Origin: Chionis minor
Taxonomy: Eukaryota > Chordata > Aves > Charadriiformes > Chionididae
Assembly: GCA_013398295.1 (NCBI GenBank)
Contig: VZSF01008745.1
Location: forward strand, 62,001 to 126,000
Direction: 5' to 3'
Length of the DNA stretch: 64,000 nucleotides
Both the position numbers and the translations under genes were made by a program. Shown here piece by piece: positions 12,701 through 25,375 of this stretch. The notes beneath the pieces are model-generated. The model searched no databases. It saw nothing but the letters and a program-made list of their open reading frames with translations, and had not been told where the DNA came from. Numbering within the stretch: the stretch's first letter is position 1; every line of letters begins with the position of its first letter.

Positions 12701-15700
12701 AAGGTAATACACTGCAGTTCTGTGTCCAAAATACCCGTTGTGCTTGATGCCGTGAGCGCGGCAGGGGGAAAGGACAGCTTCCAGCTGGGGCGGGGGGAGG
12801 GCTCTTTCTGTTGTCTGTGTGCTACTGTATGTCTCTTGTGCGGATTACAAAAGATGGTATTATGATATCTCGTCGCATTTAAAGCAAATTGAATAAGTCA
12901 GCTTATTATCTTGCTGCAGCCCTGTCAGCAATTATTTTTAGCAGAGGGGCAGAAGATAGGTCCTTTGTTTTTCAAAGGTTCTTTTCAAAACACTGAATTA
13001 TTTCACTGTAGTAGTCCTGTATTTCACAAGTAGTCCTGTTCACGGGTACTTTCACTGCGAAGCAAGGGAATTTGCAGGAGAAGTCTGGCATGAAACAGCT
13101 CCAAACTGAACTAACGTTGCCGTTGCTTTCTAAGTTTGGCTCAGCATGCAGCCCATAAAAGGTAAAAGGTAAGGTGTGGGGAGGCCAAAAAGACACCGGG
13201 GAATACAGGCTGCTTGCGTCTGCGTTCCTCGGGCTGCGTACATGTGAGATCCAGCCGTGGAAATGAGGGTGAAGAGTGATCTTTTTTTCAAGTTTGCAGA
13301 ACTGATTGGAATGCCAGAAATAACTTAATACAATCAGTGTGGCACTCTTGACTCTCTCTCCGAGACACATGGCCAGAGAACAAAGAAATTTGTAAAAATG
13401 ATCTAATCACTCCGGTAATAGATGCATCTGTAATCTAAAGTTTATTTTCCTGTCGTTGATGGTCAGTATTGCTCTGGTGGGGAACTCAGGGAAGGAAGGG
13501 AAGGGGAGAGAGCCAGAGAAGATTGTCTATTTTTACTCAGTAGCATGCTGTTGTCCTGATTTCTCTGACGGTAATGAGGACAGCATGAACTGGTAGGAAA
13601 ATCACCTCCTCCAAAAGCAGGCCTACACAATTGTATCATGCATCCATCTTTAGGTACGGGTGTCTGATTGCAATCATTTTGAACGCAGATGTCTTGTGAA
13701 CCCAGAGCACCTCACTGAGGAGCACTATTGCTGTGCTTGTTGTTGTCCAGATTCAATGTAAATCCTTGCCAGTTTAGCTCTAGGTGGCCCAAGAAGTGTG
13801 CATCGGTGTTTTTGGAACGCACAGACACACAAGACGGAGGAGTAAATCTTAGCTTGAATTTCTTTGCGACAGTGTTTACAAAGTAGATCCACGGTGTTTT
13901 AAAATGTTTTTTGTTAATTTCTTGTGCTTTTGTTTCCATTTTTCATTCTGATTACAAAGAGGAGAAGGTGATAAGAAAAATTAATTAAACTTTTTGGTAT
14001 TATGAGTCTTATCTTTCCAATAAACTAAAGGATTGTTTTGTGTTTATCTTTGGAATGCAACCACTGGTTAACAGCACAGTTATTTCTATGCATGGTAAGG
14101 ATTTTCAAAAAGGAAAGAGAGAGAGAGCAGTAAATTCTTTTGGCTTTTCAAAATCTGTGCAAATTTTGTCATGAAATTCAGTGGCTGAGATTTCATCCCC
14201 TAAAGTAAATTCTGAAGTTTTTTAAGCTACCTCTGATTTTAAGATCGTAAATGTATATGTAAATCCACAATATAAAACTCACTGGAAGCATGCTGGTTTT
14301 GTTTTTCATGGTGGGATTTTTTTGCTGATTTACTAGTTCAGCAGAAGCAATATAAACACAAAGCAATCTATGAAAATGACTTCCTCTGACTTGAGGCTAT
14401 GTGTTGGTTTGGACAGCACTCTTTACAGCTGAGATTGCGATCAGAGAGAGACCTCTAATGGCAGGACATTTTTCCTTTAAGTTCTGCTCAGCATTACATA
14501 CAGATTTAAAGCTGATGTGAGAATACGCAAGAGCAAGTCTTCCATGCAGCTCCAGAGATACAATTTCAGGCAGATATTCCAGGCTCAAGCCAACCTGCAG
14601 CTGATCTGTACTTTTCTCTGTTACTTCCTCCATGTGACAGTCATACTTTTTTGTATGTACTTTCTGTATGTACCAAAGCCTTTGACCCACTTTTGTTTTC
14701 TCAGTATATTTCTGCTGTTCTCTCCTACGTCATTTATTACTTTTCTCACTATTTTTCCTCTCATCTCAGGTTAAATATAGTAGCCAAAATATGCTCTAGT
14801 GTGGTTGTAATCAATTCTGGTGAACTCATTTCCCATTTTTTAGTATTACTATCTTATTTTGTATTATAATGGTTAAATAATCAGACCTTTGATGAAGTCC
14901 AGTTAAAATCTTAATTCTCAGTGAAAGAATAAAAGGCTGAGATGATGTTTCCATTAATCTGATAATAAAATTTCTTGCTTGTTTTTTGTGGTTTGGGTTT
15001 TTTTGCCTTTACAGAATCTTTTGACTTTTATATATTTCCCTTTGTTATTGTGTATTAATACTGTAACAGTCCATATTTCTACATCTGCATAAAATTACAT
15101 GAAAAACTCTATTCTTTTTCATCTTATTGCTAAAGAAAATTGATGAATGTATATGATATGAAACTTTGAAGAGAGGCAACTTTGTGCCCTAGCAGTTGTC
15201 AAAGAGAACTTTACAGTTTGTCCATCTTGATCATTTTCAGTCTATAGGCATTAAAGATTTGCAAGGATTTGTCAGTCAGAGAATGGTTATGTCTGCATTT
15301 ATCAATGTTTTGTAGCAAGTTATGCTTTATTTGAAAGAAGGTTTAAACTGGGAGTTCTAATAATTCCCACGTACATACTGTGACAGAGATAATCATACAT
15401 TGTTTATCCTCAAATGCTTCCTTTAATTCTTACTCATTTTACAATGCTGCTAAGCTTTGAGAGGTGGCTTATCTCTACTCATTATTGTTTTTAATGTGAA
15501 AGAGATAGCTCCATTTGTGGCTATGAAAGATTAATTGGAGAAGCTCAGGTGTTCTGTCGCCTTCTGATATTCAGAAGGAATAACTAAGCAACTCTGAAAC
15601 CGAGACGGAAACAGGAGCTGGGCAGATGAAATGGATGCCTGTCAAGAGGCAGCACGGGTTGAGTTCTAGCTTATCTGCCTCCGCTATCAGAATGTCAGAG

Positions 15701-15729
15701 CCTGTAACACTTTCCCATTTTGCTTGCAG
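6707..15729. other. Probable SMPX 5' flank and/or intron 1
   Basis: Nine kilobases of mostly AT-rich unique sequence without repeats I recognise. It holds the weak promoter candidate at 10409-10491 and a local GC-rich patch at 11460-11600 that includes a NotI-type GCGGCCGC. The non-coding first SMPX exon probably lies here or upstream of the window. Confidence 0.5.
10409..10491 (+). promoter_or_regulatory. Candidate SMPX promoter (TATA-like box plus CArG-like site)
   Basis: TATATAA at 10485-10491 is preceded 75 bp upstream by CCATATTAGA (10409-10418), one base from the SRF-binding CArG consensus CC(A/T)6GG typical of muscle promoters. It lies 5.2 kb upstream of SMPX exon 2, where a non-coding first exon is expected. 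No convincing splice donor follows at a fixed position, so this stays a hypothesis. Confidence 0.25.
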
Positions 15730-15750
15730 GGATAAGCCTCTGTCTTAAAA

Positions 15751-15789
15751 ATGTCAAAACAGCCAGCGTCACATGTCAAAGCCATTCAG
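15751..15789 (+). CDS. SMPX: SMPX coding exon 2 (residues 1-13)
   Basis: The exon starts at 15730 after a pyrimidine-rich tract and TTGCAG, and ends at 15789 before GTAAGA. It encodes MSKQPASHVKAIQ, the conserved SMPX N-terminus. The start is fixed at 15751: the same frame has a TAA at 15733-15735 inside the exon, and the ATG has A at -3. Mammalian SMPX, as I recall it, begins two residues earlier with a Met-Asn-Met; here only the second Met is available. The intron that follows is phase 0. Confidence 0.96.
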
Positions 15790-18700
15790 GTAAGAGACAG
15801 TATTTATGTTTCTAATATAATAAAATAGTAAGTCTTAACCTCCACTGCTTGGAAAAGTGCTTTTTTGCTCAGATGAAACACCACAGAAGTGATAACTGGG
15901 GATTATTCTTTTAAAGCGAAAAGCTTGCTAGATACAAAAGGACTGAAAAAGTTTGACCTGAAGAGCATCTTATGATCTGAGCTGATAAAAAAATGGGTCA
16001 GATAGGTTGGTTGATTGGTTGCTTGCATGGTCTTTCCAGTGTTAGGTTATGCCTGTTGGTGGATCAGCTAAACAAAAAATCTGCTAATAACTGATCAACA
16101 TTATGAGTAAACTAATTCTTGCAACTATTAGATTTTCCACAAAGTTAATATAGTGCTGGAAAAATTATAGGCTAAAAAGATGGCATAGATATGGTGAAGT
16201 TTCTGCATTCCTTTAGGAAAAAAAGCCCACAACTTCCAATATTTTTTTAAGAAACATTTTATTTAAAAGCCAAGGTAAAATGAAAGAAATGTTGATGTTT
16301 TCATTAAAACAATACTTGCATGTCACATACCTCCTCAAATGGCATGTGCTCGTAAGGATGAAGTTGGTTGTTACATGCTTGGAAAAGAAGCAGCTGAAGA
16401 ATTATCACATCATCATGAAGTAACATCATGAAGAACATATTTAGCTCATGTTATGATAGATTCTTGTCAAAAAAGCCCAAATACCTCCTGAACTGCATAA
16501 TTTTGCAGAATTTTCATGCATTATGTAAAATGCATTTGCAATGAAATTTTACGATGAGCTCAGGTTCCCTTGAAATTACGTAAGAAACACAAAAGGGAAT
16601 TTCTAAAGTCTGATCTGTCCTCTGTTTCCCCGAGATAATACTAACTCAATGGATTGGAACATCAAGAAGATTAATTACCAGTGGCCGGACAGCATACTGG
16701 AGTTGCAAGGCACTGTAAAAATGCTAATTCTTTTTATCATCATCAACTCTACTGGAACAGGCATGCAAACTGCTGTAATCTGACTCAGTTGAAATTAGCA
16801 GAAGTTTGCCATTGATTTCACTCAGGTCAAATTTTCTTCCCTCTTTTACAGTGACTATGGAAATGTTAGTATGATTAATGAAAAAATGTAGATGATTTAT
16901 AGCTCAAAAATATTTACGTTTTACATTTAAACTCTATAGACACATACAAACATTTTTAAGTAATGAATTTGGTTTACTTTTTTCCTTAAAGAAGTAGTTA
17001 CAGACTCCTTTTTGTTTTTATGCTGACTTTCCAACTTCTAAATGTAAAAAATTGCTTCTAGTTTGTCCATTTTAAAAGTGCACTAAGTTTTAAGCACTAA
17101 ATGTACTATTTTAAGAAAATTTAATGTTTGCAAATGTAATTTGAATCATGAGAAAAATTACAGCACAAACTTTAAAATGAATCTATTAAACATTGTGCCA
17201 ATGGTTGCTCCAGCAGGGAGACTAGCACTTGAATTAATGCCTATTACACTTTGAGCACTCTAAGAACCATGACTCAAAATGTCACATTACTTTTATACAT
17301 TGTGATTCATATATTATGATCCTTTGCTGTTATGTGGTATTATAGTAGGACCGGCATCCCCTGGAGAATATACATCGTGCTGCAGCAATGGAAATGTAAT
17401 GGCACTTTACTAACAAGTATTTTGTGGTACTCTGTCAGAAGTGGATTCTTTCTGACCATATGAGACCTACGCTAGAATCTTCACTCCCAAATAGTTACTA
17501 AATACAGATTTGGGCGAGTTAAAGTTAGAAACTTGTTCCTGGGAGTAGTTTGGAGCAATAGAGGACCCAAGTGTTTCCCAAGATTAGTTTGGGGTGACAG
17601 AGAACCACAGAAGTGTCATTTCTGGTGACACTAATTGCTGGCCTCATTCTTTCAGTGTGTAAAAAACTGACAGTTATTCTACCTACAAACACCACTTTTG
17701 GCTTTCCCAAGAGGTAAGGGTGTGGGGTTTCTTTTTTTTTTTTTTCTGAATTACATTCAATTTTTTCTGTAGTTCCTCGGGGTTTTTTTGGTTATTTTTT
17801 GGTTTTTGGGGTTTTTTTAACTGGAAAATGCTTATACTGAACTGGCTTTCCAGCTTATTCAGTCATCCTTCTGGCCAGCTAGGAATGGCTGTGATGCTGT
17901 GGAGAACATACCCGTAACAGTCCTCAACTCGTGCAGGTCTGTTGGTAATTCAAGAGCCAACAGTTCCTGATCTGGATGTCCTGCCTCTAGTAAGTGGAAT
18001 GAAGAACACAAACGCATCTCTAAATGCCAGTTTAGTTGAGTCAAAGCAGCAATAAGTATTGTATGTCCTGCTTACAGATACTTTTCCTTCATCCCATTCA
18101 GGAAGATCTTAGTCCAGTACATCGGCACACATTTTCACTCATTATGAAAATTGCAATGACATCCAAAGTCATTTTTGGTAGGCACTTTCCAAAAACAAAG
18201 GAAGATGCAAACCCAGTGGTTCTAATAATTATCATGTTTAAAAATAATAATGACACCTAGAAAGTCTGTCTAAAGCAATTATTATTTAGGATTTCAGGAG
18301 CCTGGATCAAAAAATTTCCCATTTAGCATCTCACTGGATGGGGAGCAGGTGAGGAAGAGATCACTGAGGCTCATACCTCTGTCCCAGCGGACAGCTGACA
18401 ATAGCCCTGAAACATGCTTTAAAAACAAAATTGCAAACTGGTGCTGATTGCAGCACAACACAGTCCTTGCAGAGCGACATTGGCATGCAGAATTTGGTCC
18501 ACCCATTACACGGCTGCCCGTCCACGGGAAGGGACCAACACTGGAGTAAGAGGGAGATTTACAGCTCAGGACTTTGGGACGGGAACTGTTCAGAAGTCGG
18601 TCATACTTTCATTTCATACTAGAAATATTTTAATTTATCTGTTATCAGATCCAGACACTGTTAAACTATGTCATAAAGGACGTTTGTTTTACCGAGTTAA

Positions 18701-20811
18701 TGTTTCATGTCTGTGTATGTCTTATCCAAGCTCTGGCGGGAATGCACTTACTGTAGGTAAAATAGTTCAAACCGCTTTCGTGTGACACAGATTACTGTGG
18801 AAATGCTGAAGCAGACCAAAGAGCGATTTATTTAATTTAATTAGCAGTCTGGCACTTAGTTGTTTATTTTCATTTCCTGAAACATTTTTAGCCACAGTTG
18901 GTCTGCTAATCACAGTAGGAAATGCAAGGGGCAGGTATCAGAATCAGGGTGCTGTGGCATACCCTGGGTGGCCGTGGGAGGCTGGCTTCTACTTTTCCTG
19001 ACTCCAAGGGGAAGGAATACCTGAGTTCAAAATGAGCACCAAGAGGAGAGATAACTCTTAATGTCTCAACTCTGCAAACTGGTGTGACCATGCTAGCTGT
19101 AAGACGCAAAGAAGTTTCCTATTCCAAAAAAAGAAGGTGCTTGGAGGTGCCAGAGCCTGGTGGGGAAGATGCTTAAAATTAAAAATAGCAAAGCTGTTCT
19201 TTTTCACTCCTAAATGAAATAATGGGTTAAGTACTGTGAGGCTGAAAATGGCCTGTCTCCTGGGAACTTAGGAAGTACAGATGAAAGGTTTACCAATATC
19301 TAAACTAATGCTTAGTGAAAAAGCATTATGAAATGAACGCCCAGTTGTCTATAAAGTACGTGGCCCTACGGACATTTGCCAGCCCCACTAAAATGGCAGC
19401 ATCACCTTGCATAAATAAAATAAAGGGAAATAGATAAATAGAATGCAGGGAAAGGTCCTTATTTCTTGGCAAATGGATTCTTAATTTTGGATTGCGTGAC
19501 GTTTGATTGCAGCTGCCAGAACAGTTGTTGTTACTGAAAACAGTGAGCTGTTTTCCTGTGGTTGCCCAACCTGGGGCACGATCTGCAAGACCACTGTTTG
19601 AGCAGAAGGATGGGATTATTCATCTTCATTTAATGCAAATCAGTCAGATGGTAAACTACAATAGCACAGCTTGCTATTGGAAGGTTCTCTGTTTCCGCTC
19701 CGTAACATTACCGATTCACCCCCTGGTTTTACCAGTGGGAGTCATGATATTTTGATGACATTTCCTAGGAGCAGCTTCTCTTCTGAGATCACAAGATAAG
19801 AATAGGTATAAACTGTGCATTTGGTTGATCATTCTATTTGACTTTTAAATTAATCCTGGCTGGGTCACATTAGGAAATAGATACATTTTAGCTGCTCTTT
19901 CCTAAGCAATGTTTTCTGCCATACTTTTATCAAAAATCTTCACTTTTAAGGTGTCTATTATAAGCCCCATTTATGCTACGGCTGCTGGCTTTCTGCCACA
20001 GATAAAAAGTCAGACTGATGCAGTCGTGTGGGTACCATTCTGGAGGGAGTTTGCCAAAGCCGGAGGCTAGCAGTGAGGCTGGAGCTGGAGCCGGCTCAGT
20101 CTGCTCCAACCTGCGAGCCCCTTCTGCAGATCGGGCTGGGGTGGCTGGGCAAAACCCAGCAGGGGCTAGAGGGTCAAAAAGCCTTCCTGCCTTTTCCCAC
20201 AGATTGTCTTTGGCATCAAGAGGCGTATTTCTAGGCCTAAGGCACTGCATTTGCAGTTTGTAGCACCCGGGGGTAAATTTTGTCGGTAAAATCACATTTT
20301 AAATGCACATGGCTTAAGTTGGCTCAAGACAGGCTTTTCTTCCTAACTACCTGTGATTAAACAAGGTGAGAACTGGTGTCACTAGGGGAGTGAGAGTGGT
20401 CTAGTGCTTTGGGTGTTATTGTAGGATTTGTGTGATTTACCCTTAAATGCTGATTCTGGCACTCACTTTCTGTTTGACCTTGACCAAATTGAAGCAGATG
20501 CAGGTGCCTAGAGACGCTTTGGTGTCTAGTACTCATTTGTTTAAAGTCCAGTGAAATCAGGGAGCATTAGACTAAAATGGAGAACTTCAAAAGCTTTCTA
20601 GGTAGCTTTGTTTTTTCACTTTCCATCTTTAAAATGGAGATGAAAGCACTTCTCTTTCCCAAGGGAGTGGTGTGCTGATGCATACATTGCAGGAATAAGT
20701 GCTCGGAAACCTCAATATACTCTTGTCCCACCGCTTTAGAGTTTTACCATTTACCAACTGTACGTCTATTTATCAGTCACTATTATATGCATCATAATTT
20801 CCTTCTCACAG
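15790..20811 (+). other. SMPX intron 2 (5022 bp)
   Basis: Phase 0 intron with GTAAGA..CACAG ends. It contains T- and G-rich low-complexity sequence at 17730-17820 and a GC-rich patch at 20040-20170. No other gene or transposon recognised. Confidence 0.9.
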
Positions 20812-20901
20812 GCTAATATTAACATCCCAATGGGAGCATTTCGACCTGGTGCAGGCCACCCTCATAAAAGAAAAGAATTTACATCTGAAGAAGTGGAGGA
20901 G
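20812..20901 (+). CDS. SMPX: SMPX coding exon 3 (residues 14-43)
   Basis: Exactly 90 nt between CTCACAG and GTAAGA. It encodes 30 residues: the most characteristic SMPX stretch, [15 protein letters not shown], followed by a basic patch (HPHKRKEF) and an acidic stretch (TSEEVEE). Serines and threonines before acidic runs fit the casein kinase 2 consensus, which is only a sequence match. The exon is bounded by phase 0 introns, so skipping it would keep the frame and remove the core motif. Confidence 0.97.
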
Positions 20902-23900
20902 GTAAGAAAAAGAGTTTTGTTTTGGTTTGGGTTTTTATTTTTTATTTTTCCCCCCCAGGATAATCTCTGCCATTGATGGAAGAAAGCCTTTTATTCAAGT
21001 TATAGCACCACATACCAATCTTAGGTAACACAGCTGAACATAGACCGATCATTTATGGATATAACTGGCCACCTACTGAACAAGTCATACATACACTGTC
21101 CTGGTTTTGGTGACAATGCACCTGTAGGAATTTAAGCTGTTTCAAAGGTGTGTAGCTCTGCTTCAGTAATAGCAGGGTGATAGCTGCTGTCAGGAAAGGC
21201 AGCCAGGATTTCACCAGCAGCAGTATCTATCAAGACTGGAGTTGACGGCATACAGCAGGAAAAGTTATAGCAAGACTTTGAAAGAATCTGCTACTACCTG
21301 CTGTCGTGCAGAGGGATTTATTGTTACAGCTTAACAATATTGGAACAGGTTTTCAAACCTGACACTTTTTGGAATATTTATCAACGAGTAGAAATTGAAT
21401 GTGAACGCGATACTTTTGCGAATTAAAAACAGAAATTGTGAACCCATTTACCTGCATAGGGAGAAAATACTCCATTTTAGACTGAATTCTGTGTTTGCAT
21501 GCCTGTATTTTACAGCAGGTATTTAAGACTGAGTTTTGAATATGAAGTAAAATATATACCTTCACAAACACTGATCACAAAAGTTATCATTAAACATAAA
21601 TATCATATTTCTGGATGATACTAAAGCGCCTTATTTATCATGAACTTTTATAATAAATAAGAAATAAAACCAACAGTGGAGAGCAAGGTAGTGGGATACT
21701 CCAAACAAGAAAAAAAGTGCAAGTAAGGATGGCTGCTTATGGCTGCCTGGACAGCTGGCTTAGTTTGGATTTATTAATCCCCAGCTGAGAACTGGTTGTC
21801 CTGGGCCAGAGCTGCGGATGCTCCCCAGAGCCAAGGGCAGGAAAGGCTCAACCCCACCCCACCCAGCTGAGCTGCCATGGGCGGGATTCGGCCGGGTGGG
21901 CTTGATCCCATGCCGGTGGCTGGAGGGAGCCTTGACCTCACACAGAGCAGGGCCGTGGGGTGCAGGAGGGAGGTGGACAGATGCTACTGTCCAGGCCTGC
22001 AGTGGCACTGCTGCTGATTCAGCCCCAAACAAGAAGCAGCTGGATTAGTTTTGGACAAATCATCATCTCCTTCTGATGATTTCAGTACCTTCTGGTATTG
22101 GTACTTAAAATGGCCAGGTTTAGTTGCCTAAGAGCTAATTCTTCCTTTTCTGCCTAAATCAGACTGATTTTTTTCTGGATTTTAATGTATTTGATAAATA
22201 GCATGCTGCTTGCATAGAACTTTCCTGAAGAAATCAAACCCAGGCTGATTTAACTCTTCTTAGGAAGATGTAAAAAACCCAAAACCAAACATACAAAATG
22301 ACCTTGAACACATTTTGTGGCTTTCTCCCCTGGAAAGAAATCAAAGCATATTCTCTCTGCAGTAATTAAACTGGTGAAGGAATGCATGTTATTAAGCAGA
22401 AACTAATATAGCATGTGTGAATTCTGGTAGCATTTGAGAAATAAAATAAATTACTAGTGCTGATAATTAGATTTGGTTGGGTAATTGAATATTGCTTTGC
22501 TTCTCAGTTATGTGAATACTCTATATAAGACAGACATGGAATGAAAGTTCTTGGCCCCAGTTTTATAGCCAATATGTGATCAAAGTAACGGGAGTAAAGA
22601 CTACAGAAACAGATCTTGTAATACGAATAGAATAAAAATGCTACCCGTGGACTTATCTTTCCAGCTTTGTCATCTTGTCAAGTTTTGCAACACGGCTCGT
22701 GATTCTTTAGATCATCTTTTTAGACACATAAAACTTTTGCTAACAGTGCTTAGCATTTTTCATCTTGGCAAAGGAGAGGAGGGAAATATGGGTCTTACTC
22801 AAATGGACAGTGAAGTCAGAAGAGAATGCGTATTTTTGAAGGTCAACGGAGCAGATGTGTTAACATACACAAAAAAAATGGGGGGATGGGAATTTCAGAA
22901 AATAACTCTTCAGTCAGAGCATTTCCATGCATGTATTTGTTAACTCTTGTCATATATCTAAGTCACTCTTCAGAGTTCCTTCAATAAAACTGAAGGCCAA
23001 GGTCTGATCTCAACTGTGCATTGCACACAGAGTGGGTGATATAGGGAGGGGTGCAGTCATAAATAGCACACACCTGAGATTAGATGGGAAAGCTAACATC
23101 GATTTATGGCGCACAAAGTCTCCAAAACATGGTCAAAGTTTGCACCGCTTGTACTACAAGAAGGAATGTCTTGAAACAGTATTTTTAACACAGCATCTGC
23201 TATGAGGTTTGAGGGATGGTAGTTTTTCCTGATTATTCAGATTAGCTAGCTGGGCAAGAAAACTGTCAAAGGAAACAGTACAAGTTGATGGCGTCTTTGA
23301 CTACCAATGCAGTTTTGTGCATCCCTTCAAACACCTTCTGTATCAATTTACTTGTTCTCCTGCTGTGCTTTGCTACAGTCACAGGATGTTAGATCATTAA
23401 GCTAGGTATTAGACAGTATATATAGTAGTTGGAGCCGGACTTCTGACTGGGATTTTCAATGATCAAAACAGAAACAATAGTATGATGTTATTAGCATTAT
23501 TGTGTATTAACTAATAGCAAAAAAGTGAGAAAGTATTAGCTAAAAAGTGAGAAAAGATCATGCAAGTGTACTAAGCCAAGCAATATAATTGTTGCTTCAG
23601 TTTTCTTACATATGGTGATCTCTAGGAATTTTGTAAAGATCAGATAAGAAGAAAATGTCAATTTTCTAAAATTCCTTGGTATTTTGCTACTTGACATTGC
23701 AAAAAGTCTGCGTCCTGATTAGCATGCAGTCTGTTAGTCAACAGAAAAAAAGAGGGGTTTAGTGGGCAATGATATTTGACAGATAACTTTGGAATTTTAA
23801 AAATGAAGTAAAATATTAAGAACTGACTGTTCACAGTGAATACAACTTTCCAAAAAACATGGCTAATAGATCTAAATGCTGAATTAACTCCAAAAAGTGC

Positions 23901-24815
23901 ATCCCTAGAGGACATTCACAGAGTAATCAAAAAAAGAAAAAATAATTTAATTGTGAAATTATTTGCAGTCAAATATTAATTCATCTCTAAGCCTAAATGA
24001 TTCTCCTTGTATGCCAGGTTTGTAAAATATGGAACAGGCTGGCACAACCTTAAACTCCCTACTGGAAAACTACTTCTTCAAAACATGGCTCAGTTTAGAA
24101 TAGAAATTGTCTAAAATACATGCTTTGCCTCACCTAGGAGCAATAGCGCAGCCAAGGTACCAGGGCTGAAATACTGTGGTCCATTGGGAAATTAGCTGAG
24201 ATGCTTGCTATTGTGTAAGTGCTGTTATTTAGCTTGTATTTTTACAGTGTCAGCAAAATAGCTGTCAGGCACTACACTAATTCAAACATAAAATGACAAA
24301 GAGCCTTCTGGTCCTACAACTGAGGTTAAGAAAAATTAAAGATCAACTCAAGCCGAGTTTGGGTAGAGCTTTTGGTGTCCATAACCTACTATTACAACTA
24401 TTCTCCAGAGCTGCCGAAGTGCATAATGATTTTCTTCCCCAACTGGCTGCCAACTATGAGACTCTGAAAGAAATTAGGTGATTAAAATAGTTCTTCTGCT
24501 TTTTCCCTAAAATATGAAGGACCTGGGAGTTGTCTTTAGTGGCCCACTTTAAATTCTTACTGATTTACCAAAAGATCCGCATCCCTCTGTGCTGAGCACC
24601 TTCTAATTGTTTTTTCAGAATGTCTTCAGACATTTCAGACAACAACCAACAAAATAACCTACCTCTTCCTGCCCCCTTTCCCTCCCCCCCGTCTTTCTGT
24701 TTCAGGGATTATTTTGTATTAAAAGATCCTTCCCTGTTTCTCAAATAACTGATCTATGCTCATGCTCAGGAGATTGTTATTGCAGCAGTAAGGTCACTGA
24801 TACCCTTTTGTGCAG
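20902..24815 (+). other. SMPX intron 3 (3914 bp)
   Basis: Phase 0 intron with GTAAGA..TGCAG ends. It holds a GC-rich block at 21790-22030 in otherwise AT-rich DNA. No gene or transposon recognised. Confidence 0.9.
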
Positions 24816-24956
24816 ACTGTTCCTGCTTCGTCAGAGGAGGAGAAAGACAAGAAACATCTCCCAGGAGCTAAGAAACTTCCAGGTCCCGCTGTCAACTTGT
24901 CAGAGATTCAGAACATAAAAAGTGAGCTGAAATTTGTCCCCAAGGCTGAACAGTAG
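24816..24956 (+). CDS. SMPX: SMPX coding exon 4 (residues 44-89 and stop)
   Basis: The acceptor is TTTTGTGCAG just before 24816. The exon encodes 46 residues: a charged hinge ([10 protein letters not shown]), then [16 protein letters not shown] and [16 protein letters not shown], the strongly conserved SMPX C-terminus, and TAG at 24954-24956. The exon continues 13 nt to a strong donor (GTGAGT) at 24970, so the 3' UTR is split. The full protein is 89 residues against 88 in human; the extra length appears to lie in the charged hinge. No membrane segment or signal peptide is present, as expected for a cytoskeletal protein. Confidence 0.97.
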   Translation, partial: TVPASSEEEKDKKHLPGAKKLPGPAVNLSEIQNIKSELKFVPKAEQ

Positions 24957-25320
24957 CTGGAGCAAGGAGGTGAGTAAAAGAGAGGTTCTATGCATGGCTC
25001 TAGGAGAAGCAGGCTGATCCAGAAACCTCTTTGTGTCAAAAGATGGCTTTCTGTTTGCTTCAAAGGACCTGGAATCACACCCTGTATTTCAAAATATAAG
25101 AAGAAAAGGTCATAATCCTTGGAATTATTTCGGACAAGGAGCATGTGGGAGACTGTATCTGGTAATATATGGCACCCACCAACCAGCCTAACAAAAAGTG
25201 TATTCAGCTATTAGGAGTGTTGAAGCCAGCTTAAAAATAACAGCTTCTTGCTTCACAAGTACAAATTCCAGTTTTACAGAATGTAGGACTTGTATTTGTA
25301 CCCACTAACTGCAAATGAAT

Positions 25321-25375
25321 GTATTGCAATGCTAATAAACTTATTGCAATGCTCATAAATTTATTGCAATGATGG
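25321..25375. repeat. 20-bp tandem repeat, about 2.5 units
   Basis: Unit (T/G)TATTGCAATGCTNATAAA(C/T), starting at 25321, 25341 and 25361. The first unit contains AATAAA. Confidence 0.85.
25334..25339 (+). terminator. Possible proximal (intronic) poly(A) signal for SMPX
   Basis: AATAAA about 380 nt after the SMPX stop codon, within a 20-bp tandem repeat in intron 4. If the exon 4 donor at 24970 were not used, this signal could end a short SMPX transcript. No direct evidence of use. Confidence 0.25.

Noticed and set aside
12972..13370. 132-codon minus-strand frame
   Set aside because: No recognisable domain, and it lies in the SMPX upstream region; no evidence beyond length.
20018..20263. 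Overlapping frames on both strands in a GC-rich patch, with an acceptor-like TTTTCCCACAG near 20190
   Set aside because: No donor or conserved protein; SMPX exon 3 lies elsewhere and accounts for the known coding sequence.
22521..22530. TATA-like CTATATAAGA in intron 3
   Set aside because: Lies inside a coding-gene intron after the start codon, with no supporting elements.
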